Source: a virus. Taken from it: DNA of 23,893 bases. This document shows, in pieces, positions 1 through 7,798 of the stretch. Where the stretch lies: the IMG/VR virus record IMGVR_UViG_3300044613_002940, positions 1-23,893 of that record; one strand, given 5' to 3'. Position 1 is the first letter of the stretch. Each line of letters begins with the position of its first letter. The notes under the pieces are model-generated. The model was given only the letters and a program-made list of their open reading frames with translations, had not been told where the DNA came from and did not search any database. Both the position numbers and the translations under genes were made by a program.

Positions 1-1
1 G

Positions 2-85
2 CTAAAAAAGGTTGCTGAGTTTGTTTGTTTGCCTGCTGGTCGCTGGGTTGCTGTTGACAATCGAAACGGGCTTTGCCACATTTAA
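2..85 (+). CDS. 3' end of an unidentified gene (partial)
   Basis: The frame starting at base 2 is open from the window edge to a TAA at 83-85 and gives 27 residues ending in VDNRNGLCHI. It stops 27 nt before the next ATG, which fits the tight packing of the genes that follow, so it is probably the C-terminus of a gene that begins upstream. The product cannot be identified from so short a piece. A competing TTG-started frame at 12-206 overlaps the next gene and is less likely. Confidence 0.35.
   Translation, partial: LKKVAEFVCLPAGRWVAVDNRNGLCHI
54..82 (+). promoter_or_regulatory. possible promoter (-35 TTGACA)
   Basis: A perfect TTGACA lies at 54-59. Seventeen bases further on, CACATT (77-82) is a poor -10 match (3 of 6). 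It sits about 30 nt before the ATG at 113, overlapping the end of the partial upstream gene. If real it would start the left-hand membrane/peptidase/terminase gene run. The -10 is weak, so this is only a candidate. Confidence 0.2.
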
Positions 86-112
86 GCCTCGACGTCTCCG
101 CGAGGTGTCTAA

Positions 113-517
113 ATGCACTCGCGACCCGCTCCGACTCTCATGCTGTTCGCAGCAATGCTTTCCATTCTCTGCGTGGGTTGTACCCCGGAGGATGCTGCAG
201 GGTTAAAAATTGACTTCAGTCAATTGAACTGGCAGACCGGTGTGATCATCGCTCTTGCCTTGCTCGTCAATCCCGGAAAGATCGTCAGCGGTTTGACGGA
301 TCAACTTGGAAAGATTCCAGCCGTCGAAAAAATTCTCCGCATACTGGGAGTGATATCGTCGAAAGACACGAGCCCGGGAACACTCACCCAGGCTGAAACA
401 CTTGAGCTGTTGGTCGGCATCGTCAACAGATTGCCACCGTCTCCGATCAGAGACAAGATTGCCGCGTTCCTCAGCGAGGTCGCAACGCAGCCGGAGGTGA
501 AGCCAGATGCCAAATGA
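113..517 (+). CDS. small phage lipoprotein, function unknown
   Basis: 134 aa. The N-terminus has a short basic start, a hydrophobic stretch (about residues 8-20) and a lipobox-like L-C-V-G-C ending at Cys23. This suggests export, lipidation and anchoring, although Cys at -3 is not the usual Leu. A second hydrophobic stretch lies near residues 44-56, followed by a helical, charged C-terminal half. The ATG is preceded by GAGGTG at good spacing, which supports the start. Its end overlaps the next gene, a single-span membrane protein, by 11 nt. A lipoprotein overlapping an inner-membrane protein is reminiscent of spanin pairs, but I see no sequence proof and leave the role open. Confidence 0.7.
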   Translation: MHSRPAPTLMLFAAMLSILCVGCTPEDAAGLKIDFSQLNWQTGVIIALALLVNPGKIVSGLTDQLGKIPAVEKILRILGVISSKDTSPGTLTQAETLELLVGIVNRLPPSPIRDKIAAFLSEVATQPEVKPDAK

Positions 518-875
518 GAAGCAATCCGGGAGCCTGCTCCCGATTATCCTGATCATCGGTGCGATCTGGTTTTTTACTCAGCAAGGTTCAGCGCCAAAAC
601 CAGTACAGCCTGATCCGATCAAGCCGACGCCAGACCTGATCAGCGTCAAGCCATCGGCGGAACAGGCGTGGGAGGCGTTCGCCGTAGCCGTCGAATCAAA
701 GATGCTCGGCGGAACCATGCAGCAGCACACGGACCACCTGCTCAAGATTGCAGACACTCTCAAAGATGCCGGCACGCTCACGGACATCTCCCGCGTCGAT
801 GAATGGCGAGCCAAAAGAATCGACATTACCGACGCCAATCGGGCCGAGATAGCGAAGAAACTGAGGGGCAAATGA
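507..875 (+). CDS. single-span membrane protein, function unknown
   Basis: 122 aa. A hydrophobic segment at about residues 9-24 (LLPIILIIGAIWFF) follows a short charged N-terminus. It is followed by a proline/lysine-rich linker (about 29-48) and a helical domain rich in charged residues. The topology expected is N-in, with the C-terminal domain outside the inner membrane. A strong GGAGGTG lies about 8 nt before the ATG. The gene overlaps the lipoprotein upstream and shares ATGA with the peptidase-like gene downstream. The shape would suit an inner-membrane spanin or a phage accessory membrane protein; no family is recognised. Confidence 0.7.
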   Translation: MPNEKQSGSLLPIILIIGAIWFFTQQGSAPKPVQPDPIKPTPDLISVKPSAEQAWEAFAVAVESKMLGGTMQQHTDHLLKIADTLKDAGTLTDISRVDEWRAKRIDITDANRAEIAKKLRGK

Positions 876-1849
876 GCGAGGAATACTTTGCCTCTGGCTG
901 TTTGCTGGATCCGGGCCAGCGAGACGCCGCAGTCGTGGACCTGATCGCCGCTGGCCGTCAGCCCATCTGCGCGGACAATGCCAGCATCAAAGGAACCTGG
1001 CAACGACTCAAGGCTCGCGGTGTTCAAGCAGTCCTGATGCCGCATCTCATGTTCAAATACTTTCCCGGACGCCGTAACGATTTTCAGCGAGCCAGCAGAC
1101 CGCCACGATCCGACGACGATCACGGGACGTGCGTTTCTCGCGGAACGTATCGCGCGTGCATGTTGAGCATGTTGCGACAGATCGACGAAAAACAAATCGT
1201 CGGCAAACCTGTCGTTCTCTCATACGAATTTGTTTACGGCTACGGACGAACCGTGATCGGCCGCAGCCAGCTCGGCAACGGCGGCGGAATGTTCGGCAGC
1301 ATGGCGGCGAAAACCGTGAGCCTGTTGGGAATCCCAGCGCGGGCGAAATACCCTAGCGCAGATCTGAGCGAGGATAACCCATTCGGCCAGCCGGCTCTGG
1401 CTCGCAAGTGGGGAACGGATCGTAAAGGACCGCCGCAGGATGTTATCGACGCCGCCAAGGGACACACGTTCGACGCTCACCTCGCCAATACTTCGGAGGA
1501 AGCCGCCGACGCTTTGGCTGCTGGCTTTGCCGCTGCGTTCTCCCGATCATGGGCGACGACTGGCCGACGAGACCAGAACGGAATGGTGAAGCCAACGCCG
1601 TCGGCACACTGTGAAACTCTCTGCGGAATCTTTCAAGCTCACAATGGTGAAGACGGATACCTCCACTGGCAGAGCTGGGGAGATAACACGCCCGGCGGCC
1701 CGAACGTATTAAAGCTCCGCGACGGTTCAACATACGAACTTCCAATCGGATGCTCCGGCGTTTATCGGTCAGACATGGACAAGGCTTTCCGAAGTGGAGA
1801 CGCCGAGTCTTGGCACTTCGAACTCAGAGAGGGGAGCCAGTGGCGATGA
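872..1849 (+). CDS. papain-like cysteine peptidase-like protein
   Basis: 325 aa from the ATG at 872, which overlaps the previous stop (ATGA) and has GAGGGG just upstream; the frame extends further 5' but without support. The order of motifs resembles papain-fold (C1-like) enzymes: a Cys in DDHGTCVSR (Cys87) at the start of a helix, a His in SAHC (His246), and W-Q-S-W-G at 266-270, where papains have N-S-W-G. A glycine-rich turn (about 135-140) lies between. The third catalytic position would be Gln instead of Asn, so activity is uncertain. No signal peptide is visible. Placed among membrane and export proteins before the terminase, it might cut peptide cross-links of the wall or process a phage protein. 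Fold assignment is inference from motif order. Confidence 0.6.
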   Translation: MSEEYFASGCLLDPGQRDAAVVDLIAAGRQPICADNASIKGTWQRLKARGVQAVLMPHLMFKYFPGRRNDFQRASRPPRSDDDHGTCVSRGTYRACMLSMLRQIDEKQIVGKPVVLSYEFVYGYGRTVIGRSQLGNGGGMFGSMAAKTVSLLGIPARAKYPSADLSEDNPFGQPALARKWGTDRKGPPQDVIDAAKGHTFDAHLANTSEEAADALAAGFAAAFSRSWATTGRRDQNGMVKPTPSAHCETLCGIFQAHNGEDGYLHWQSWGDNTPGGPNVLKLRDGSTYELPIGCSGVYRSDMDKAFRSGDAESWHFELREGSQWR

Positions 1850-2874
1850 ACATCCTCGCACTGATCTTGATTATCGACGCCGGTATTCTGGCGTCGATGG
1901 ATGGTCCGGATCTCCCGGACGCATTCAGGCGACCTGAGACCTCCGTGGTCGTTGAGCCAGAAACACTGCCAAGACAGGTTCCGGCCACGGAGGAACCTAC
2001 GCCATTGATTCACTGGGAGACCTCGGCGGCGGCCAGTGGACTCGTAAAGGCGACAGCAAAAATCACTGATCGTTGGCTAGTTTCTGAGGACTGGTGCGCA
2101 AACTGCCCCGCCGCAAAAGCTCGGTTCAAAGCATCCGGCGGAAAAGATGAAAACATCATAACGATCGCTGAGGCATTGGAACTTCACGGAAAACAAATTC
2201 GTGGAGTCCCTCACGAGTACAGCGTCCAGACAGAACGCGAAATCCTGCAACCTCCATCGTATCGCGAAGCCGAGAAAATGGAGGTCGAACTCGACGGCAG
2301 GAACAAGCCGACGAAGTCGGCAATTCTCAACCATCTTCGAAACGGCAAACCACATCAGGGAAAACACTGGCAGGCGTGGTATCTTGAATCGTGGGACGCA
2401 GAGCAACTTTACGCACTGCATGACGACGACCATTTCGACCGAGTCCCGACGTTTGAGAATGATACCGTCAGCGCTATTGTGTCGAATGCTGTGGCCTCGC
2501 CGGAGGTCGTTGCTGGAATCCTCGCCGCACACCTTTTGCGACGTGGACACGTCACGGAGGATCAGGCTGTTCTCGGCCTGTTCGAAATCGACGTCGACGC
2601 TCCGGACAGCGCGCGGAAGTGGGCCGCGGACTTGCTGAAAAATCAAAGCGTTGAGTTTCCGTCTGTCGGTGTGTCAGCATCATGGAAGGGAAGTGATCGC
2701 CAGATCTCAGTCACCCCGGGCCGACTTCAGATAAAGCCCGGGGCGACTGTTTCCGTCAAAAAATTCGGTGTGTTACTCTCGACGACACTCCGAGGCGTTT
2801 CATTTGCTGACGATCTTTCATGGGCGACGCTGGAACTTGACGGAGCCCCAGACCTCACCGTGAGGTTCCAATGA
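1846..2874 (+). CDS. thioredoxin-like protein with N-terminal hydrophobic segment
   Basis: 342 aa from the ATG at 1846 (overlaps the previous TGA); a GTG at 1840 is an alternative but sits very close to GGGGAG. The N-terminus MNILALILIIDAGILA is a short hydrophobic stretch that could be a signal peptide or anchor. A low-complexity linker (about 25-60) follows. Then comes a small thioredoxin-like unit: D-W-C-A-N-C-P with Cys84 and Cys87, and G-V-P at 120-122 in the place of the cis-proline loop. The C-terminal part (about 190-342) is a separate domain with helices and then beta strands, unrecognised. The CxxC suggests disulfide exchange, probably outside the cytoplasm. The spacing between CxxC and the proline is short for a full thioredoxin, so the fold may be minimal. 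Confidence 0.6.
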   Translation: MNILALILIIDAGILASMDGPDLPDAFRRPETSVVVEPETLPRQVPATEEPTPLIHWETSAAASGLVKATAKITDRWLVSEDWCANCPAAKARFKASGGKDENIITIAEALELHGKQIRGVPHEYSVQTEREILQPPSYREAEKMEVELDGRNKPTKSAILNHLRNGKPHQGKHWQAWYLESWDAEQLYALHDDDHFDRVPTFENDTVSAIVSNAVASPEVVAGILAAHLLRRGHVTEDQAVLGLFEIDVDAPDSARKWAADLLKNQSVEFPSVGVSASWKGSDRQISVTPGRLQIKPGATVSVKKFGVLLSTTLRGVSFADDLSWATLELDGAPDLTVRFQ

Positions 2875-3176
2875 CCACCGAAACAGATTACGAGTCCGCC
2901 GCCATGGCTCGGTTCATGTCGGACGGTGTTATGCTGGCCGATGGGATCGATCCAGCAAACGAAAGAAAATCGAACCGCCGAGAAAAAACGATCAAGTCGG
3001 CGAGCAAATCATTTTATCGAGTGATGAACTCGGAGAACCCGCCAAAATCTCGCGAGGAAGCGGCACGCCGAGCACTTGGATTTCTGGGCCTGTTCTTTGC
3101 GTCGATGTTTCCGCAGTATTCTCTGGCAATCAAGGTAGCCTTTTTTCTGTGGGACGTATTCCACCAGGGGAAATGA
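2871..3176 (+). CDS. small protein with hydrophobic C-terminus (holin-like shape)
   Basis: 101 aa, start overlapping the previous stop (ATGA). The first 65 residues are charged (ERKSNRREK near 31-39). The last third holds two hydrophobic stretches, about 68-80 and 84-97, separated by a short polar turn (PQYS), so it may be a hairpin membrane protein. No family is recognised. Its place between the thioredoxin-like gene and the small terminase gene, and its size, would allow a holin, but nothing specific shows it. Confidence 0.6.
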   Translation: MTTETDYESAAMARFMSDGVMLADGIDPANERKSNRREKTIKSASKSFYRVMNSENPPKSREEAARRALGFLGLFFASMFPQYSLAIKVAFFLWDVFHQGK

Positions 3177-3177
3177 C

Positions 3178-3609
3178 ATGGACCTCGGCGACGAGTGCCC
3201 CCCGTGGGTAGCCGAGGAAGGGCGCGAGATTTGGCAAGACACGTTACTCGAACTGAAAAGTCGCGACATGCTGGGCCGAGCCAGCCGCGTTCAGGTCGCC
3301 ACGTATTGCCAAACGTGGGCACAATACGCCGCCGCAACGGCAGCACTGACAAAAGACGGCGAACTCAATATGTCCGTCAACAAGTACGACAAAGAAGGGA
3401 ACGTGATCGGAGAGGAATTGAGTCCATGGTACAAGGTCCAGCAAGACGCCGAGGCGAAACTGAGACGGTACTGGAGCGACTGGAGACTACTCCCGAAGGA
3501 CGTGAGGATCGTACCAGATGATGGCCATCGACGAGGGGCAGCTCGATTGCTGGAGTCACTACAGCGAGCAGGAAAGGCAGACGCTGCTGGATCTGCTCGC
3601 GCGAGCTGA
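3178..3609 (+). CDS. terS: phage terminase small subunit (P27-like)
   Basis: 143 aa. The small terminase binds viral DNA and hands it to the large subunit for packaging. The pattern fits the P27 family: a Pro-rich start (PPWVAEEGREIW), a helical core with TYCQTWAQYAAATAAL, a variable loop with a beta hairpin (about 61-82), then helices ending near RLLPKDVRIV. The ATG has AGGGGA six bases upstream. The immediately following gene is clearly the large terminase, which supports the call. The 3' end overlaps the large-subunit gene by 92 nt. The last 30 or so residues are Arg/Ala-rich and may be an unconserved tail. Confidence 0.8.
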   Translation: MDLGDECPPWVAEEGREIWQDTLLELKSRDMLGRASRVQVATYCQTWAQYAAATAALTKDGELNMSVNKYDKEGNVIGEELSPWYKVQQDAEAKLRRYWSDWRLLPKDVRIVPDDGHRRGAARLLESLQRAGKADAAGSARAS

Positions 3610-5770
3610 TTACGATCCCGACCGCGTTGAGCAGGTCGCCACAGACGCCGAACTCGAACTACTCAGGCGATCGAATCAGGAAACGCAGCACGCCCCGGAA
3701 CACGATCACGAAGCGAACCTTTCCGCCTACGAGCGACACAAGGCCGACGCTGCGAAACGATCACGAGCCAAGTCAAAGGCCGGCCGCGATATCGGCCCGA
3801 TTCCTCCGGTGACGGATCCGGAGAAACGCAAGGCGTGCGAGGCGAGCCTACAGACGTTTCTCGAGACGGTGTTTCCTCATGCGTTTCGGCTGGGCTGGTG
3901 TGACGATCACCTCATACTCATTAGCGAACTGCAAAAGGTGATTGAGTCCGGAGGGTTTCGAGCAATCGGAATGCCGCGAGGAACTGGCAAAAGCACTATC
4001 GTTATGCGGGCAATGTTGTGGGCAGTCTGTCGAAGGCTCCACAGTTACGCGATCTTGACGGCTGCAAACTCTGGCAAGGCCGAAAAACTGCTGAGAGACC
4101 TCAGCGTCGAACTGACCCACAACGAAATTCTGCTCCAGCTTTTTCCCGAGGTCGCGTTTCCATTCGTTGCACTAGAGGGAGTCGCTAACCGAGCGCGTGG
4201 CCAACTGTTCCGAGGCGAATCGACGAACATCGCGACCAACAATAAAACGCTCTGCTTTGCCACGTTGAAGGGATACCCCGGGACCGGTGCAATTATTGGC
4301 GCGGCGGGATTGCTCGAGGCAGTCCGCGGAGCCCTTCACACCCTCCCAGACGGCCGCGTGATTCGCCCGTCGATGCTGCTTTGCGACGACTTCCAGACGC
4401 GCGAGTCTGCCATGTCGCCGCTTCAATGCCACAACCGCAACGAGGTTATACAGAACGACCTCGTCGGAATGGCTGGACCGGATTCCGCGTTCTGTGCTCT
4501 CGTGACGTGTACGGTCATTAGGAAGGACGACGCCGCCGACAGACTGCTGACCCCCGACCTCCACCCAGACTGGTGCGGACTGCGCCGGAAGTTCCTGCGA
4601 TCGATGCCGAACGAGGAAGCCATGAGGCTCTGGAGCCAGTACGCCGAAATTCGAGCCAACAGCCTGCGAACTCACGGCGACATCAGAGACGCGACGAAAT
4701 ACTACGTGGCCAACCGTGCCGCGATGGACTCCGGAGCCGAGGCGAGCTGGGAGGCACGTTTCGCCGCCGACCGTGGCGAGGTGTCTGCGATCCAGCACGC
4801 CATGGAATGGTACTACCGCAGCCGCTCGGGATTTTTCAGCGAACTGCAGAACGAGCCAGAGGACGACAGCAAATCAGGCCGGACGTGGTTGTCCGCCTCC
4901 GACCTCGCCACAGATCGCAACATTCAGTGCGCCCGCGGTGTGATCCCTCGAGGCTATACGCATCTCGTGGCAGACTGCGACGTCCAGGGCTCTTTGCTGT
5001 ATTACACGGTCGCAGCATTCAAGCAGGACGGTTCGGGCCATGTGATTCGATACGGTACCTGGCCGGAGCAGGAAGACCCATATTTCACGCTCAGAGAGGC
5101 TCGCAAGACTCTGAACAGGAAATACCCCAGACGCGGAGACATGGCCGCACTCTCTCAAGGGATCACGGATCTTGCCGACTGGCTGTTCGAACAGGAATGG
5201 AAAACCGAGGACGGCGACGATATGCCGCTGCTCGCCGCTGCTTTCGATGCTCGCTGGCAGACGACGCTGGTCCGTGAGGCTCTCCGCAGATCCCAGCACG
5301 CGAAACGCCTGCTCGCCTACTTCGGGCAATCCTACCGAGCCGCAGACAAGCCGATTCAGGAAAGAAAATTCGACGCCGGCTCCCGTGTCGGTTTGGGCTG
5401 GGTGATGCCGAAACGGAAAACGGTCTCCGACGTCAAGACGCTGACAGTCGACGTGAACTTTTGGAAAACGAATCTCCACGATCAGCTCGCCATCAGGATC
5501 GGACACCCGGGAGCCGTGACGCTCTACGACGGAAAACATCGAATGTACGCCGAGCATTTAACGGCGGAGTTCGCCACTCAGACGGAAGGCAGAGGCCGGA
5601 CTGTGATGGAATGGCGACTCAGGCCCGGGGCTGAGAATCACTGGCTCGACACAACGACAGGCTGTCTCGTTCTCGGCTCCGTGATGGGCTGCAACGTCCC
5701 TGAGATCTCGGACGCTGTCGAACGGAAACGCAAACGCAAACCCCGCAGAAAGACGGAACTCAAAACATGA
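3518..5770 (+). CDS. terL: phage terminase large subunit (GpA-like ATPase/nuclease)
   Basis: 750 aa. The packaging motor cuts concatemeric DNA and pumps it into the prohead. Walker A is G-M-P-R-G-T-G-K-S-T at 151-160. Walker B is MLLCDD with Asp290/Asp291. A coupling-type T-C-T lies near 330-332. The C-terminal nuclease part shows V-A-D-C-D-V-Q (Asp486/488), A-F-D-A (Asp577) and N-H-W-L-D (Asp711), matching the Asp positions of GpA-type (lambda A-like) terminases. It ends in a very basic tail (KRKRKPRRK, near 738-746). The start at 3518 (ATGATG) lies inside the small-subunit gene, with GAGG about 10 nt upstream; a later start would lose N-terminal sequence but not the motifs. Confidence 0.92.
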   Translation: MMAIDEGQLDCWSHYSEQERQTLLDLLARADYDPDRVEQVATDAELELLRRSNQETQHAPEHDHEANLSAYERHKADAAKRSRAKSKAGRDIGPIPPVTDPEKRKACEASLQTFLETVFPHAFRLGWCDDHLILISELQKVIESGGFRAIGMPRGTGKSTIVMRAMLWAVCRRLHSYAILTAANSGKAEKLLRDLSVELTHNEILLQLFPEVAFPFVALEGVANRARGQLFRGESTNIATNNKTLCFATLKGYPGTGAIIGAAGLLEAVRGALHTLPDGRVIRPSMLLCDDFQTRESAMSPLQCHNRNEVIQNDLVGMAGPDSAFCALVTCTVIRKDDAADRLLTPDLHPDWCGLRRKFLRSMPNEEAMRLWSQYAEIRANSLRTHGDIRDATKYYVANRAAMDSGAEASWEARFAADRGEVSAIQHAMEWYYRSRSGFFSELQNEPEDDSKSGRTWLSASDLATDRNIQCARGVIPRGYTHLVADCDVQGSLLYYTVAAFKQDGSGHVIRYGTWPEQEDPYFTLREARKTLNRKYPRRGDMAALSQGITDLADWLFEQEWKTEDGDDMPLLAAAFDARWQTTLVREALRRSQHAKRLLAYFGQSYRAADKPIQERKFDAGSRVGLGWVMPKRKTVSDVKTLTVDVNFWKTNLHDQLAIRIGHPGAVTLYDGKHRMYAEHLTAEFATQTEGRGRTVMEWRLRPGAENHWLDTTTGCLVLGSVMGCNVPEISDAVERKRKRKPRRKTELKT

Positions 5771-6054
5771 GCACACAGGCGAAACCAAAGAAGACAGGCC
5801 GACCACAGGGAGCAGCGACCGCTGACAGAGATCTCGTCGACGTTCCGGCCAGCCGTTGTGCTCGCTGTGGATGCACTGACCGAGCAACATACAACGATTG
5901 CAAACGAATTCCGGGGCAGGGACATGACCCCAGCGGCAAGCCATATACGGCGGTCATTTTGAGGCCGACAAAATGCCTGAACCCAAAATGCGGACAGCAT
6001 CGCGTCGATAGAACATGGGAATATGTCGCCAATGAAACAGGCGAAACCAATTAA
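5767..6054 (+). CDS. zinc-ribbon protein with GRP (AT-hook-like) N-terminus
   Basis: 95 aa, starting in the ATGA overlap with terL. Two cysteine pairs, Cys31-x2-Cys34 (plus Cys36) and Cys70-x4-Cys75, are spaced as in a zinc ribbon, with aromatic and basic residues after the second pair (HRVDRTWEY). The N-terminus KKTGRPQG contains the G-R-P core of an AT-hook, suggesting contact with the DNA minor groove. Its place between terL and the gpW-like gene suggests a packaging or DNA-binding helper, or a small transcription factor. Metal binding and DNA binding are inferred from the motifs alone. Confidence 0.65.
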   Translation: MSTQAKPKKTGRPQGAATADRDLVDVPASRCARCGCTDRATYNDCKRIPGQGHDPSGKPYTAVILRPTKCLNPKCGQHRVDRTWEYVANETGETN

Positions 6055-6095
6055 CGCGATTCAGTTTCGCCTCGGCATCCCGCAACCTGCAACAT

Positions 6096-6296
6096 ATGGC
6101 AACGGAAACGACGCTCGACAAGATCAATCGACTTCGCGCACTGCTGGAAAGCGGTGTCACGTCGTCGTCAGTCGACGGGGAAACCACCTCGTTCGATCTT
6201 GCTTCAGTGCGTCGTGAACTGATCAGGCTGGAGCGAGAGTACGGCACCAGAGCGAAGCGCAGCCGCGTTATCACCCCAATGATGGGGAGACGCTGA
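6096..6296 (+). CDS. gpW-like head-tail joining protein
   Basis: 66 aa. In lambda, gpW is a 68-residue protein that sits under the portal and completes the head before tail joining; its gene lies between the large terminase and the portal, as here. The sequence shows the family's plan: helix (TLDKINRLRALLESGV), a beta hairpin with a polar turn (SSSVDGETTSFD), a second helix (LASVRRELIRLEREYG) and a basic tail. No strong ribosome binding site is visible before the ATG. The stop overlaps the portal start by one base. The assignment rests on length, pattern and gene order. Confidence 0.75.
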   Translation: MATETTLDKINRLRALLESGVTSSSVDGETTSFDLASVRRELIRLEREYGTRAKRSRVITPMMGRR

Positions 6297-7786
6297 TGAG
6301 CACCGTTAACGCACCTACAGGCGACCAGACATATCAAGCGCTGAACCCGAAGAACCGCCGCAGGGCATCGACCCGCCGCGTCGTTCTCGAGGATCGCCTC
6401 TTGACTGATCGCCGCAGAGAGGCTCTGTCGGCTAACGCTCTCGACGTTTGGCGGAATATGGGCCTGATGGCCTGGGCGATTCGCAGAACTCTCGACTATT
6501 GTTGCCTCTGGGACTTCCAGCCCAGAACGAAAGACCGTGGACTCAATGACGCTTTGAAACAATTGATGGCGCGGGACACGGAACCCGAGGCAATCGACTA
6601 TTACGGCCGAATGGACTGGGACGATATGCGTCGAGTCGCCGAGGCTCAGAAGTTACTGTCCGGCGATTGTTTTTTTGTGAAGATGGCCGATGGTACTCTT
6701 CAGATGATTGAGGGTTCCTACTGCAATAGCCCGACCACCGCACGAAACAAGGCCGAGACATGGGTCAACGGTGCAAAGCTCAAGAATGGCCGCGTCGTCG
6801 CGTGGAATTTCTCGCAGGAGGATCCCATCACCGGCCAGCGTTCGGACAAGTCGGTTCGTCAGTCGTCCGTGTGGCAACACTGCCAATTCGAAGGGCGACC
6901 GAACCAGATACGGCCGCAGTCTCCGATAGTCGCCGCAATCAATGAATTTCGCGACCTCGACGAAACGTTCGACCATATGCGGGCAAAGGTCAAACTCGAC
7001 CAGCTTTTCGGAATTGCCTTCACACGAGCGGCAGACGCCGAGGGATTCGACGAGGACGATCCAGCAGCGTCGGACGTTCAGGAGGGCTCCGCCCGCGTCG
7101 TGGACTTTGGAGACGGCCCAGCCGTTTTTGATCTCGACGAAGGCGAGGGGGTCACACCGGTACAGAGTCAGAACCCAGCATCATCAACGCAGGAATTTTT
7201 GAAACTGTGCGCTCAGGTTGCTCTGAAGTCGCTTGATCTGCCATACAACTTTTTTGACGAGGCCCACACCAATTTTTTCGGAAGTCGTGCCGCGTGGTTG
7301 CTGTTCGAGCGGGCTTGTTATGCTCGCCGCAAAACGCAGGACCGACTCCATCGGAAAATGACGGTCTCCCGTTTCTGGCGATGGGCGTTGCCTGTCGACA
7401 TGGGCGGAACCGGGGAAATAACACTCCCAAACTCAATGCAGATTCAGGACGTCCCTTTCCGCTGGGTTCCTCGAGGCGTCGCGTGGTGGAAACCACAGGA
7501 AGAACTCGACACGGCTCTCAGATCGGTCGCCGCCGGCCTCAAATCAATGCAGGACGTTTGCGACGAGCACGGTTTCGGAGACTATCTGGACAACGTCCGC
7601 GAGATCCACGGCGAACGTGAGGAACTTGCGAGCCTCGGTTATGTCCAGAAGTGGAGCCAACAGGCGATGGTATACCTCGCCGACATTGACGACATGAGCG
7701 AACAACCGGCGACGGGTGGCGAGTCGCAACCCTATTCCGAAGACGAGCCGGAGGTTCCGGTCGATCCAGCCCCAGACGAAAGTTAA
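6296..7786 (+). CDS. phage portal protein (lambda gpB-like)
   Basis: 496 aa. The portal is the dodecameric ring at the capsid vertex through which DNA passes and to which the terminase and neck bind. Supporting features are a basic N-terminus (KNRRRASTRR), a region rich in Trp/Arg that is usual for the wing (DVWRNMGLMAWAIRRTLDY), LLSGDCFFVKMADG (about 121-134) and T-N-F-F-G-S-R-A-A-W starting near residue 325. The last matches the N-x-S-S-x-R-A-A signature of lambda-type portals. The acidic, Pro-rich C-terminus is typical. It begins in a TGATG overlap with the gpW-like gene and follows terL in the expected order. Confidence 0.92.
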   Translation: MSTVNAPTGDQTYQALNPKNRRRASTRRVVLEDRLLTDRRREALSANALDVWRNMGLMAWAIRRTLDYCCLWDFQPRTKDRGLNDALKQLMARDTEPEAIDYYGRMDWDDMRRVAEAQKLLSGDCFFVKMADGTLQMIEGSYCNSPTTARNKAETWVNGAKLKNGRVVAWNFSQEDPITGQRSDKSVRQSSVWQHCQFEGRPNQIRPQSPIVAAINEFRDLDETFDHMRAKVKLDQLFGIAFTRAADAEGFDEDDPAASDVQEGSARVVDFGDGPAVFDLDEGEGVTPVQSQNPASSTQEFLKLCAQVALKSLDLPYNFFDEAHTNFFGSRAAWLLFERACYARRKTQDRLHRKMTVSRFWRWALPVDMGGTGEITLPNSMQIQDVPFRWVPRGVAWWKPQEELDTALRSVAAGLKSMQDVCDEHGFGDYLDNVREIHGEREELASLGYVQKWSQQAMVYLADIDDMSEQPATGGESQPYSEDEPEVPVDPAPDES

Positions 7787-7798
7787 GGAACTCGAATC

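Noticed and set aside
12-206. TTG-started ORF of 64 aa with a hydrophobic start
   Set aside because: It overlaps the well-supported lipoprotein gene by 94 nt, has a weak ribosome site, and its second half is a shadow of that gene.
578-1195. 205-aa minus-strand ORF
   Set aside because: It lies antisense to two coupled plus-strand genes, with no ribosome site and a composition typical of a shadow frame.
4172-4798. 208-aa minus-strand ORF
   Set aside because: It is fully inside terL, which has clear motifs in the sense frame.
4874-5557. 227-aa minus-strand ORF
   Set aside because: It is antisense to the terL nuclease region; no motif or start signal.
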